From assembly GCA_029565065.1 (NCBI GenBank), contig JAKQOW010000074.1, forward strand, positions 1-45,315: DNA of 45,315 nucleotides, in the 5' to 3' direction. The number at the start of each line of letters is the position of its first letter. Within the stretch, counting starts at the first letter, position 1. A model generated the notes under the pieces. The model did not search any database and was not told where the DNA came from. It worked only from the letters and a program-made list of their open reading frames with translations. Shown here one piece after another: positions 25,068-33,487 of this stretch. This DNA comes from Acidobacteriota bacterium. GTDB taxonomy: Bacteria > Acidobacteriota > JAAYUB01. Both the position numbers and the translations under genes were made by a program.

Positions 25068-28000
25068 ATGAAGCGATTCGTGCCGATACTGATCTGCCTG
25101 TTCGCCGTCGCCGCGCTGGCGCAGGAGGACACCCGCCTGCTCCGTTTCCCGGCCATCCACGGCAACCAGATCGTGTTCACCTACGCCGGCGACCTGTACA
25201 CGGTGCCGGCCGCCGGCGGCATCGCCCGCCCGCTGACGAGCCACGACGGCTTCGAGAGTTTTCCCCGCTTCTCCCCCGACGGCAAGCACCTGGCGTTCAC
25301 CGGCCAGTACGACGGCAACACCGAGGTCTATCTGATTCCCGCCGAGGGGGGCATCCCCCAGCGCCTGACCTGGACGGCGACGCTGGGCCGCGACGACGTC
25401 TCCGACCGCATGGGCCCCAACAACATCGTGATGGGCTGGACACCCACCGGCCGTGAGATCGTCTTCCGCTCCCGCATGCGGGAGTTCAACGACTTCAAGG
25501 GACAGCTCTACCTGGTGGGCCCGGACGGCGACGTGCCGCGGCAGCTTCCGCTGCCGCGCGGCGGCTTCTGCGCCTACTCCCCCGACGGCAAGCAGTTCGC
25601 TTACAACCGCGTGTTCCGCGAGTTCCGCACCTGGAAGCGCTACCGCGGCGGCCAGGCCGACGATATCTGGGTCTACGACTTCGCGACGAAGCAGACCGAG
25701 AACATCACCAACAGCCCGGCCCAGGACATCATCCCCATGTGGCACGGCGACCGGATCTACTTCCTGTCCGACCGCGGAGCCAACGGCCGGATGAACCTGT
25801 ACGTCTACGAGCGGGGCACCAAGAAAATCCGCCAGCTCACCGACTATGACACGTTCGATATCAAATTCCCGTCGCTCGGCGACACCGCCATCGTCTTCGA
25901 GTACGGCGGCTGGATCTACCGGTTCGACCTGGCCACGGAGCAGGCGGCCCAGGTGCCCATCCGCGTGGCCACCGACCGCGCCGTCGCCCGGGGCGGACTC
26001 ACCGACGTCCAGAGGTACATCAACGATTTCGACATCGGCCCCGACGGCAAGCGCGCCGTGTTCAACGCCCGCGGCGACATCTTCACCGTCCCGGCCAAGA
26101 AGGGCGCCATCCGCAACCTGACCCGCACCCCCGGCGTCCACGACCGCGCGGCGGTCTGGTCGCCCGACGGCAAGTGGATCGCCTACATCTCCGACGCCAG
26201 CGGCGAGGACGAGATCTACATCATCCCGCAGGACGGCGGCGGTCCCGCCAAGAAACTCACCACCGGCGCCGACACTTACAAGTACGGCCTCGACTGGTCA
26301 CCCGACAGCAAGCGCCTTCTCTGGTCGGACAAGAAACTGCGGCTGTGCTATGTGGATGTCGAGACGGGCAAGGTGACGCAGGTGACCCAGTCGGAAGTCT
26401 GGGAAATCACCCAGGCCGACTGGGCTCCCGACAGCCAGTGGATCGCCTACGCCCAGCAGGAGCGCGAGGGAATGCCCCGAGTGTACCTCTACTCCGTGGC
26501 CGAGGCCAAGGCCTGGCCCGTGACCGATTCCTGGTACGCTTCCGGCGGCCCGTCGTTCAGCTCCGACGGCAAGTTCCTGTTCTTCACCTCCACCCGCGAT
26601 TTCACCCCCACCTACGGCTTCACCGAGTTCAACACCGTCTACCAGAACGGCACCCGCATCTACTTCATGGCCCTGGCCAAGGAGACCGAGTCCCCCTTCA
26701 AGCCCGAGAGCGATGAGGTGGAGATCAAGAAGGACGAACCGGCCAAGGCCGAAAGCGGCGAGAAGCCCGCTGACAAACCCGCCGACAAACCCGCCGACAA
26801 GCCCGCCGACAAGAAAGAAGCCGCGGTCACCGTGAAGGTGGATATCGACGGCCTGGCCGACCGGATTGTGGTCCTGCCGATCACGCCGGCCAACTACTTC
26901 GGCGTGAACGCTGTGGGCGATTCGGTGTATTACGTCCGGTTCGGCGCCCGCGACGAGCGGCCCGCCCTCCTCATGTATGACCTCAAGGGGCAGAAGGAAA
27001 CCGACCTCGGCCCTGTGAACGGCTACTCGATTTCGGCCGACGGCAAGAAGATGCTGGTGGCGCAGAACCAGGCCTACGGCATCATCGACCTGCCCAAGGG
27101 GAAGATCGAGCTGAAGGACCGCCTGGACCTTGCCGACCTGAAGGTCACCCTGGACCGCGCCGCCGAGTGGCGGCAGATTTACGCCGAGTGCTGGCGCCAG
27201 ATGCGCGATTTCTTCTACGCCCCCAACATGCACGGCGTGGACTGGGCGGGCGTCGAGAAGAAGTACGAGCCGCTGCTGGCGCACGTGGCGCACCGGGCTG
27301 ACCTGACCTACATCATCGGCGAGATGATCGGCGAGCTCAACTGCGGCCACACCTACGTGGGCGGCGGCGATGCGCCCGCCGCGCCGCGCGTCCCCATGGG
27401 CCTGCTCGGCGCCGAGCTGGAGCGCGACCCTGCCTCCAAGGCCTACAAGATCACCCGGATCCTCAAGGGCGAGAACTGGGTCCGCTCCCGCCGCTCACCG
27501 CTCACCGAGCTCGGAGTCAACGCCCAGGAGGGCGACTACATCCTGGCCGTGGACGGCCGCCCCGTCAAGGACATGGCCAACATCTACCAGGCGCTGGCCG
27601 GCACCGCCGGCAAGCAGGTCCGCCTGACCCTGAACGGCAAGCCGGTCGAGGAAGGGAGCCGCGAGGCGGTTGTGGTGCCCGTCGACGACGAACTCGACCT
27701 CTACTACTACAACTGGGTCCAGCACAACATCGAGTACGTGGCCAAGGCCACGGGCGGTCAGGTGGGCTACATCCACATCCCCGACATGAGCCCGCAGGGC
27801 CTCAACGAGTTCGTCAAGCACTTCTACCCGCAGCTCAAGAAGAAGGGCCTCATCATCGACGTCCGCGGCAACGGCGGCGGCAACGTCTCCCCCATGATCA
27901 TCGAGCGGCTGCGCCGCCAGATAGACATGGTGGACATGGCCCGCAACTCCGTCCCCGGCGTCGATCCGGGCGCCCTGCACGTGGGGCCGAAGGTGGCGCT

Positions 28001-28361
28001 GCTCGATGAATTCTCCGCCTCCGACGGCGACCTGTTCCCTTATCGCTTCCGCAAGAATGCCCTGGGCGAGCTCATCGGCAAGCGCTCCTGGGGCGGCGTG
28101 GTGGGCATCCGCGGCTCCCTGCCCCTGTTGGACGGCGGCTACTTGAACAAGCCGGAGTTCGCCTCCTACGACACCGCCGGCAAGGAGTGGGTCATTGAGG
28201 GGCGCGGCGTGGAGCCCGACATCGTCGTGGACAACGACCCGGCCAAGGAGTTCGCCGGCATCGACGAGCAGCTCGACAAGGGCATCGCCGTGGTCCTGGA
28301 GAAGATCAAGAAGGAGAAGCCGGACCTGCCGGCTCCTCCGCCCTACCCGGTGAAGAAGTGA
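25068..28361 (+). CDS. Tricorn-type protease with S41 peptidase domain
   Basis: 1097 residues with an N-terminal signal peptide (MKRFVPILICLFAVAALAQ), so it is exported, unlike the archaeal cytoplasmic enzyme. The first 700 residues form beta-propeller blades (YAGDLYTVPAAGG, FSPDGKHLAFTG and similar), followed by a PDZ domain (about 780-850) and the C-terminal S41 catalytic domain. Tricorn catalytic residues are recognisable: H761 (ELNCGHTYV), Ser985 in FSASDGD, and E1044 (VIEGRGVEPDIV). A Lys/Pro/Asp-rich insertion (DKPA repeats, about 560-585) sits between the propeller and the rest. Start chosen at ATG 25068 with GGAGG upstream; GTG 25065 is alternative. A strong terminator follows. Confidence 0.93.
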   Translation: MKRFVPILICLFAVAALAQEDTRLLRFPAIHGNQIVFTYAGDLYTVPAAGGIARPLTSHDGFESFPRFSPDGKHLAFTGQYDGNTEVYLIPAEGGIPQRLTWTATLGRDDVSDRMGPNNIVMGWTPTGREIVFRSRMREFNDFKGQLYLVGPDGDVPRQLPLPRGGFCAYSPDGKQFAYNRVFREFRTWKRYRGGQADDIWVYDFATKQTENITNSPAQDIIPMWHGDRIYFLSDRGANGRMNLYVYERGTKKIRQLTDYDTFDIKFPSLGDTAIVFEYGGWIYRFDLATEQAAQVPIRVATDRAVARGGLTDVQRYINDFDIGPDGKRAVFNARGDIFTVPAKKGAIRNLTRTPGVHDRAAVWSPDGKWIAYISDASGEDEIYIIPQDGGGPAKKLTTGADTYKYGLDWSPDSKRLLWSDKKLRLCYVDVETGKVTQVTQSEVWEITQADWAPDSQWIAYAQQEREGMPRVYLYSVAEAKAWPVTDSWYASGGPSFSSDGKFLFFTSTRDFTPTYGFTEFNTVYQNGTRIYFMALAKETESPFKPESDEVEIKKDEPAKAESGEKPADKPADKPADKPADKKEAAVTVKVDIDGLADRIVVLPITPANYFGVNAVGDSVYYVRFGARDERPALLMYDLKGQKETDLGPVNGYSISADGKKMLVAQNQAYGIIDLPKGKIELKDRLDLADLKVTLDRAAEWRQIYAECWRQMRDFFYAPNMHGVDWAGVEKKYEPLLAHVAHRADLTYIIGEMIGELNCGHTYVGGGDAPAAPRVPMGLLGAELERDPASKAYKITRILKGENWVRSRRSPLTELGVNAQEGDYILAVDGRPVKDMANIYQALAGTAGKQVRLTLNGKPVEEGSREAVVVPVDDELDLYYYNWVQHNIEYVAKATGGQVGYIHIPDMSPQGLNEFVKHFYPQLKKKGLIIDVRGNGGGNVSPMIIERLRRQIDMVDMARNSVPGVDPGALHVGPKVALLDEFSASDGDLFPYRFRKNALGELIGKRSWGGVVGIRGSLPLLDGGYLNKPEFASYDTAGKEWVIEGRGVEPDIVVDNDPAKEFAGIDEQLDKGIAVVLEKIKKEKPDLPAPPPYPVKK

Positions 28362-28367
28362 CCGTCC

Positions 28368-28391
28368 GGCGGTTGCCTGCGGGCAACCGCC
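28368..28391 (+). other. Perfect 10-bp hairpin downstream of the tricorn gene
   Basis: GGCGGTTGCC and GGCAACCGCC separated by a TGCG loop, six bases after the stop codon. No T-run follows, so it may protect the 3' end rather than terminate by itself. Confidence 0.55.
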
Positions 28392-28406
28392 ATCGCCCGA
28401 CACACC

Positions 28407-28440
28407 AAAGGGGAGCGGCCCTCCGGCCGCTCCCCTTTTT
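28407..28440 (+). terminator. Strong intrinsic terminator after the tricorn gene
   Basis: AAAGGGGAGCGGCC pairs with GGCCGCTCCCCTTTTT around a CTCC loop; stem 28410-28420 with 28425-28435, then T5 at 28436-28440. It closes the tricorn transcription unit. Confidence 0.85.
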
Positions 28441-28446
28441 CATGCA

Positions 28447-28620
28447 TGTATTCGTAATTCGTAATCGTCATCGTCATCGTCATCGTCATCGTAATCGTGC
28501 TCGTAATCGTAATCGAGGCTCGGGGCTCGGGGCTCGGGGCTCGGGGCTCGAGGCTCGAGGCTCGGGGCTCGAGGCTCGGGGCTCGGGGTTCGAGGTTTTC
28601 GGAAGTCGGACCTCGGACAT
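28447..28620 (+). repeat. Composite short-tandem-repeat element, copy 3
   Basis: TTCGTAATTCG start, CGTCAT/CGTAAT hexamers, then CTCGGGG/CTCGAGG heptamers to about 28605. It starts directly after the tricorn terminator. It has the same unit order as 4851-4940. Together with the terminator it fills the 28362-28707 gap; no gene is present there. Confidence 0.88.
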
Positions 28621-28658
28621 CGAATCAAAAATTCCCTGCATCGGGCGGCTGTTTCCCC

Positions 28659-28689
28659 TTGACACCCCGGCGGCCGCACCCGCTACAAT
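28659..28689 (+). promoter_or_regulatory. Promoter of the metallophosphoesterase gene
   Basis: TTGACA (28659-28664), 19-nt spacer (slightly long), TACAAT (28684-28689). The predicted start lies 12 nt before ATG 28708, which has GGGAGG at good spacing. Confidence 0.55.
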
Positions 28690-28707
28690 CGGTGGCGGGA
28701 GGCACCC

Positions 28708-30054
28708 ATGCTGGTGGTCCTGAGCGACCTGCACTTCACCGACGGCACGGCCGGCGAGCACAACTTGCCGCCCCAGACGCTGAGCCGGGTGATCCTCTCC
28801 GATTGGATGACGCTGGCGGCGCGCTGCCGCGCCGTGGAGCTGCGGGTGGTGCTGCTCGGCGACATCCTGGACCTGGTGCGCACCGAGCGGTGGTTCGACC
28901 TGCCGCCGGAGCATCGCCCCTGGGGCCGCGCGGGGCTGGCCGCGCTGGCCGACGGCGGCGCCGGTTCGCCCCTGGAGCGCTGCGCCCTGGACATCCTGGG
29001 CCGGATGCCCCCCGACGGCCGGATCGAATCGGCCCCTCCCGCGACCGTCCTGGTCAAGAACTGGGCGGCGTTCGCGCTGCTGCGCGAGTTGCCCGCGCGG
29101 GCGGCGGAGGCGCTGGGGCGCGCGCTCCCCGTGACGGTGGAGTTCGTCCCCGGCAACCACGACCGCCTGACCCACGCCTTCCCGGCGCTGCGCGCCGCGG
29201 TGCGGGAAATGCTGGGCCTCGCCGCCGATGGCGCCGGCGCCCTCGCGGCCCCGTTCCAGCAGGAGTGCCGGGCGCCGGCCTACGGGTTGCTGGCCCGCCA
29301 CGGACACGTGTTCGACCCGTGGAACGCGGGCGGCCCCGGCGCCGCGCCCGCCGTGGGCGACGTGATCACCACCGAGTTCGCGGTGAAGCTCCCCTGGACC
29401 ATGGGCCGCCACCCGGCTGTCTCCGCGGAGTGGCTGCGGGGCCTACGGGCGATCGACAACGTCCGGCCCCTGGGCCGGATCATGGAGTGGCTCGACAGCC
29501 GCATCCGCGCCGAGGCCCTCCCCGAGATCCGCACCGCCCTGGAGGAGGCATTCGAGTCCGTCGCCGCCGGATTGCTGGAGATCGACTTCCTGCGCACCTG
29601 GCGGGACGACAAGACGGACTGGGACGAAGCCGTCCGCTGGCTGACCAGCCCGTGGATCCGCTGGCTACCGCGCAACGCACTGGAAATATTGCGCGCCCGG
29701 GACCTGCTCCCCCTGTTCCTGAAGGCATCCGAGGACAACCCTGATCCGTCCGGCGACGCGCTCATCGAAGGGCTCCTCGACGAGCGGGCCTGGGTGGACG
29801 ACCCGGAGATCCGCTACCTGGCGCTCGGCCACACCCACAATCCGCTCGTGCTGCCGCTGGAGTGCCGCGCCGGGCGGGACGTCGTCTACATCAACGCCGG
29901 CACCTGGCGCGAGCGGCTGGTGCGCGCCGCCGGCAGCGGCGCTCCGGCGTTTGTGCCGCTGAAGCACACGAGCTATGCCGTCTTCTATCAGCCGGGCGAG
30001 GGCGACACCGACGCGCCCCGTTTCGATTTCCGCTCGGCCATCCATCCCGCTTGA
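28708..30054 (+). CDS. Metallophosphoesterase (calcineurin-like)
   Basis: 448 residues with the two-metal calcineurin-like site: DLH (D7, H9), GD (G51-D52), GNHD (149-152), an HGH near 200 and GHTHN near 376. The C-terminal IDVAGTWRER-like part reads VVYINAGTWRER, typical of phosphoesterases that check for a missing product. Large inserts between the metal motifs are unlike LpxH. No signal peptide. Substrate is not evident. The gene has its own promoter after the composite repeat. Confidence 0.85.
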   Translation: MLVVLSDLHFTDGTAGEHNLPPQTLSRVILSDWMTLAARCRAVELRVVLLGDILDLVRTERWFDLPPEHRPWGRAGLAALADGGAGSPLERCALDILGRMPPDGRIESAPPATVLVKNWAAFALLRELPARAAEALGRALPVTVEFVPGNHDRLTHAFPALRAAVREMLGLAADGAGALAAPFQQECRAPAYGLLARHGHVFDPWNAGGPGAAPAVGDVITTEFAVKLPWTMGRHPAVSAEWLRGLRAIDNVRPLGRIMEWLDSRIRAEALPEIRTALEEAFESVAAGLLEIDFLRTWRDDKTDWDEAVRWLTSPWIRWLPRNALEILRARDLLPLFLKASEDNPDPSGDALIEGLLDERAWVDDPEIRYLALGHTHNPLVLPLECRAGRDVVYINAGTWRERLVRAAGSGAPAFVPLKHTSYAVFYQPGEGDTDAPRFDFRSAIHPA

Positions 30055-30108
30055 GCCGACGGCGGATCCTCCCCGCCGGCAGACGCGTCGCCAGCCCGAC
30101 GACATGAA

Positions 30109-30122
30109 TTGACTTAGGTCAA
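30109..30122 (+). promoter_or_regulatory. FNR-type operator TTGAC-N4-GTCAA
   Basis: Perfect inverted repeat TTGAC (30109-30113) and GTCAA (30118-30122). Its centre lies at 30115.5, 41.5 bases before the predicted start set by TATCAT at 30145-30150, the exact class II activation position. It matches the FNR-like helix of the regulator at 24272-24952. Confidence 0.6.
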
Positions 30123-30144
30123 AGCACGCCCGGCGTGCATCGGG

Positions 30145-30150
30145 TATCAT
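30145..30150 (+). promoter_or_regulatory. -10 box of the ferredoxin operon
   Basis: TATCAT without a -35 at normal distance, as expected for an activator-dependent class II promoter. The transcript would start near 30157, 26 nt before ATG 30183. Confidence 0.5.
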
Positions 30151-30182
30151 GGCGTCCGAGACCGAAATCTGGGAGGAATACC

Positions 30183-31037
30183 ATGGCCATTCGCAAAATC
30201 ATCAAGATCGACGAAAGCAAGTGCGACGGCTGCGGCCTGTGCGTGCCGTCCTGCGCCGAAGGCGCCATCCAGATCGTGGGCGGCAAGGCCCGCCTCGTGA
30301 GCGAGACCTACTGCGACGGTTTGGGCGCGTGCCTCGGCGATTGCCCGCAGGGCGCCATCACCCTCGAGGAGCGCGATGCGGCGGAGTTCGACGCCGTCGC
30401 CGTGGCCGCCCACACCGGCCACTCTGTCGAGGACGTCATGGCGTCCGTCCAGGCCAACGCGGTCCGCGGCGGCGCGGCCCCGGCGGCTCCGGCGGCCTGT
30501 CCCATGCCGCCGTCCCGGCCCCACCCGGCGGCGAGCCCGTTCCTGCGCCACGGCCACGGGGCGGGACACGGCCACGGCGGCGGCTGTCCGGGCTCGGCGG
30601 CCCGCACCATTCAGCGCGCCGCGGCACCCACGACTGCGCCGGCAGCGGCGGCCACCCAGTCGCAGCTTGGCAACTGGCCCGTCCAGATCGCGCTGCTCCC
30701 CACCCGGGCGCCGTACTTCGCGGGCGCTCACCTGCTGCTCGCGGCCGATTGCACGGCGTTCGCCTACGCCGATTTCCACCGCGACCTCATGACCGGGAGG
30801 GTGGCCCTCATCGGCTGCCCGAAGCTGGATGACGGCGAGGTGTACGTCAAGAAGCTCGCGGCGATCTTCCGAGATAACGACATCCAGTCGGTCCGGGTGG
30901 CGTTTATGGAGGTGCCGTGCTGCACCGGGCTGGTGCGCATCGCCCATCGGGCCCTGGCCGAGAGCGGCAAGGACATTCCCCTGGAGCTCGTGCGGATCTC
31001 CATCGGCGGCGAGATCATGCCGCCCGACGGATTTTAA
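30183..31037 (+). CDS. Ferredoxin-domain protein with His-rich linker
   Basis: 284 residues. An N-terminal bacterial ferredoxin has one full 4Fe-4S motif (C14/C17/C20/C24) and a second with three visible cysteines (C44, C50, C54). A linker rich in Ala, Pro and His (HGHGAGHGHGGGCPG, about 122-137) follows, then a C-terminal domain with GCPKLDD and MEVPCCTGL, a pair seen in anaerobe proteins often linked to hybrid-cluster proteins. GGAGG precedes ATG 30183. It heads an operon with the membrane polyferredoxin at 31105 under an FNR-type operator. Probably an electron carrier or anaerobic stress protein. Confidence 0.88.
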   Translation: MAIRKIIKIDESKCDGCGLCVPSCAEGAIQIVGGKARLVSETYCDGLGACLGDCPQGAITLEERDAAEFDAVAVAAHTGHSVEDVMASVQANAVRGGAAPAAPAACPMPPSRPHPAASPFLRHGHGAGHGHGGGCPGSAARTIQRAAAPTTAPAAAATQSQLGNWPVQIALLPTRAPYFAGAHLLLAADCTAFAYADFHRDLMTGRVALIGCPKLDDGEVYVKKLAAIFRDNDIQSVRVAFMEVPCCTGLVRIAHRALAESGKDIPLELVRISIGGEIMPPDGF

Positions 31038-31104
31038 TCGAGCGGCGGTCAGGGCGTGGCCGGTCGCGCCGGCATCGGCATGACATGTTCAGGCGGTTGA
31101 CACC

Positions 31105-32427
31105 ATGACTTCAGCTCGCGGCACGGCGATCGGTCCCACCCTCATGGCCGTGGTGGCGGCGCTGCTGGCCGCGGCGCACTTCTCGCGGGCGGGCCAATGG
31201 GCTCTGTCGGTGCTCAGCCTGGCGGCGCCGCTCCTGCTGGCGCTCCCCGGGCGGTGGCCGGTGCGCCTGCTCCAGGCGCTGCTGCTGGGCGCGGCCGCGG
31301 AGTGGGTACGCACGGCCGCGCGCCTGACGGCCGGCCGGGTGGCGGCCGGGGAGTCGTGGCTGCGGCTGGCGGCGATTCTGGTGACGGTGGCTGCGGTCAC
31401 AGTCATCGCCGCCTGGCTGCAAAGCCGCACCTTGCGCCGCCGCCCGGGGGAGGCGCCCGGTGCCGAGGGAATCGCGGTGGCGGCGTTCGCTATCGCCGCC
31501 GTGGTGATGGGTGCCGCGCACTCCGTGGTGCGGTCCCCAATCATCCTGGCGGAGCGTTTCATCGCCGGCGCCGGCTGGCTGGAGGTTGCGGCGCTGGCCC
31601 TCTACGCCGCGTGGCTGGCGCGGCGCCTGGCTGCCGGCGACCGCTGGGCGGAGCGCCGCCGATGGCTGTGGGGACTGTTTTCCGCGGTGTTCTTCCTCCA
31701 ACTGGCGCTGGGGCTGGCGGGCCTGGCGGACTTCCTCATGAGCGGGAAACTCCACCTGCCCGTGCCGGCGCTCATCGCCGCCGGTCCCGTCTGGCGCGGC
31801 GGTGGTTTCTTCATGCCCATCCTTTTCCTGGCCGCGGTGGTGCTGGTGGGCCCGGCCTGGTGCAGCTTCCTCTGCTACATCGGCGCCTGGGACGCGGCGC
31901 TGGCCGCCCGGCGGCCGCGCCCACTGGAACTGCCCGCGTGGATGCGGTGGGGCCGCCGGATCACCCTGCCCGGCGTGGTGCTCGCGGCGCTGGGGCTGCG
32001 GCTGGCCGGCGCGCCGCCGCTCGCGGCCACGGCCGCGGCGGCCGCCTTCGGCCTGGTCGGGGTTGGAATCATGCTGACGGTGTCGCGGCGATACGGAACC
32101 ATGGCCCACTGCACCGCCTGGTGCCCCATGGGCCTGGCGGCGGCGCTGCTGGGGCGGCTGCACCCGCTGCGGATCCGCATCGGGAAGGAATGCACCGAAT
32201 GCGGCCGCTGCCGCACGGCGTGCCGCTACGGAGCGCTGGCCGACGACGACATCCGCCGCCGCCGGCCGGGTCTGAACTGCACCCTGTGCGGCGATTGCGT
32301 GGAGAGCTGCCACGGCGGATGGATCGGCTACCACTTTCCCGGTCTATCCCCCCGCACCGCACGCCTTGTCTTCATCACCCTGGCCGCCGCCCTCCACGCC
32401 GCCTTCCTCGGCCTCGCCCGCATCTGA
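31105..32427 (+). CDS. NapH/CcoG-like membrane polyferredoxin
   Basis: 440 residues with about nine transmembrane segments and a cytoplasmic C-terminal ferredoxin (CTECGRCRTACRYG, CTLCGDCVESCHGG). The membrane part holds conserved cysteine motifs of NapH/NosR/CcoG-type proteins: AWCSFLCYIGAWD and HCTAWCPMGL. Such proteins pass electrons between the quinone pool or ferredoxin and a periplasmic or membrane partner. It follows the ferredoxin gene by 67 bases and is probably co-transcribed from the FNR-type promoter. Its partner reductase is not in the window. Confidence 0.85.
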   Translation: MTSARGTAIGPTLMAVVAALLAAAHFSRAGQWALSVLSLAAPLLLALPGRWPVRLLQALLLGAAAEWVRTAARLTAGRVAAGESWLRLAAILVTVAAVTVIAAWLQSRTLRRRPGEAPGAEGIAVAAFAIAAVVMGAAHSVVRSPIILAERFIAGAGWLEVAALALYAAWLARRLAAGDRWAERRRWLWGLFSAVFFLQLALGLAGLADFLMSGKLHLPVPALIAAGPVWRGGGFFMPILFLAAVVLVGPAWCSFLCYIGAWDAALAARRPRPLELPAWMRWGRRITLPGVVLAALGLRLAGAPPLAATAAAAAFGLVGVGIMLTVSRRYGTMAHCTAWCPMGLAAALLGRLHPLRIRIGKECTECGRCRTACRYGALADDDIRRRRPGLNCTLCGDCVESCHGGWIGYHFPGLSPRTARLVFITLAAALHAAFLGLARI

Positions 32428-32519
32428 CGCGCCTTCACGCGCCGGACCCGCACCGTCCGCGCCCGGCCTCGTCCTTCCATCCATCAATTCCATCCAACAG
32501 GAACGGTTCTTATCGGCCC

Positions 32520-32575
32520 TCTCCTAACTCCTCACTCCCAACTGTTCACCGTTCACTGTTCACCCTTCCCAACAG
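32520..32575 (-). repeat. GTGAACR heptamer array at the DUF6599 gene end
   Basis: On the minus strand: GTGAACA, GTGAACG, GTGAACA, then GTTGGGA, GTGAGGA, GTTAGGA. The stop codon and the last residues (VNSER) of the DUF6599 gene lie inside it. Confidence 0.7.
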
Positions 32576-33487
32576 TTCCTCCCGGCCCGCGGCGTCGCCT
32601 CCCACGGCCACGGCGACGTGACGGCCGCGGTGCTCGGCCCGGCCGGGCTGCTTCTGAGGCGACATGAAGGTCAGGCTGCCGGTGGCATCCATGACGGCGT
32701 CGGGACCGGCGGCCATCCGGCGGAACGCGCCTTCCGCCGCCGCAGCGTCGGGATACGCGAGGAGGAACAGCGTGACCGCCGTCACCGGTGCGGGGCCGTC
32801 CGTCCCGCCGTAGCGGGCCGCGGCGGTTTCGGGCGCCTGCCACGGGACAACCGCTTCGCCGAGAGGGATGTTGGCGGCGGCGACAGGGCCGCGGACATAC
32901 CGGACGCTGTGCGGCCGCTTCCCGACGGCCGGTAACGCCGCCACGAGCGCCGGCGTCGGCGCCCGGCCGACGATCCCGCCCGCGACGGCCCGGCCGATCG
33001 CCACGAGCCCGTCCTGGACGGCGGGCGTCTCGCTCAATCCCGTGAACGTGGCCACGTAGCGGTCCTGCCAGACGGTGAGGTAGTAGTCGGCCAGGCGGGC
33101 CGCCGAGCCGACGGCCGCGTCGTCGCCCGCATCCCCGCACCGGACCGAGTAGACGCCGAACGCCGCCGCCGGGTCCGCCATCTCGTAGATTTCGGCGTTG
33201 ATGGCGGCGCCGCCGGGGCCCCGGTACGCGCGGGCCGCCACTTCGCGGAAGCCGTACTCGAGGAAGAGGTCGGCCCCGCCGTCGATGAAGAGAAACAGGT
33301 CGTCGCCGCTGAATCGCTGGATCTCGTCCGCCGGCTCCCAGCCGGGCACCGCGCCGGCGCCGGGCAGGAGCCGGGCTGCGCCGGCGGCCGGTGGCGGCGA
33401 CGGAGGGGGCGGCGCGGAGCAGGCCGCCGCGGCCAACAGGAGGGCCGTCGCCCAGGCGGCGGCCGCGCCGGTAACGGGGCGGCCCAT
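32546..33487 (-). CDS. DUF6599 family lipoprotein
   Basis: 313 residues. The signal ends in a lipobox (LLLAAAAC, Cys23), so it should be lipid-anchored. The body matches the DUF6599 pattern: DLFLFIDGGADLFLEYGF, INAEIYEMADPAAAFGVYS, a later WQDRYVATFTG. Function is unknown. Its ATG overlaps the stop of the upstream DUF362 gene (TGATG), so the two are translationally coupled. The 3' end runs into a heptamer repeat. The coupling suggests a shared, probably cell-envelope, role. Confidence 0.85.
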   Translation of the reverse strand: MGRPVTGAAAAWATALLLAAAACSAPPPPSPPPAAGAARLLPGAGAVPGWEPADEIQRFSGDDLFLFIDGGADLFLEYGFREVAARAYRGPGGAAINAEIYEMADPAAAFGVYSVRCGDAGDDAAVGSAARLADYYLTVWQDRYVATFTGLSETPAVQDGLVAIGRAVAGGIVGRAPTPALVAALPAVGKRPHSVRYVRGPVAAANIPLGEAVVPWQAPETAAARYGGTDGPAPVTAVTLFLLAYPDAAAAEGAFRRMAAGPDAVMDATGSLTFMSPQKQPGRAEHRGRHVAVAVGGDAAGREELLGRVNSER

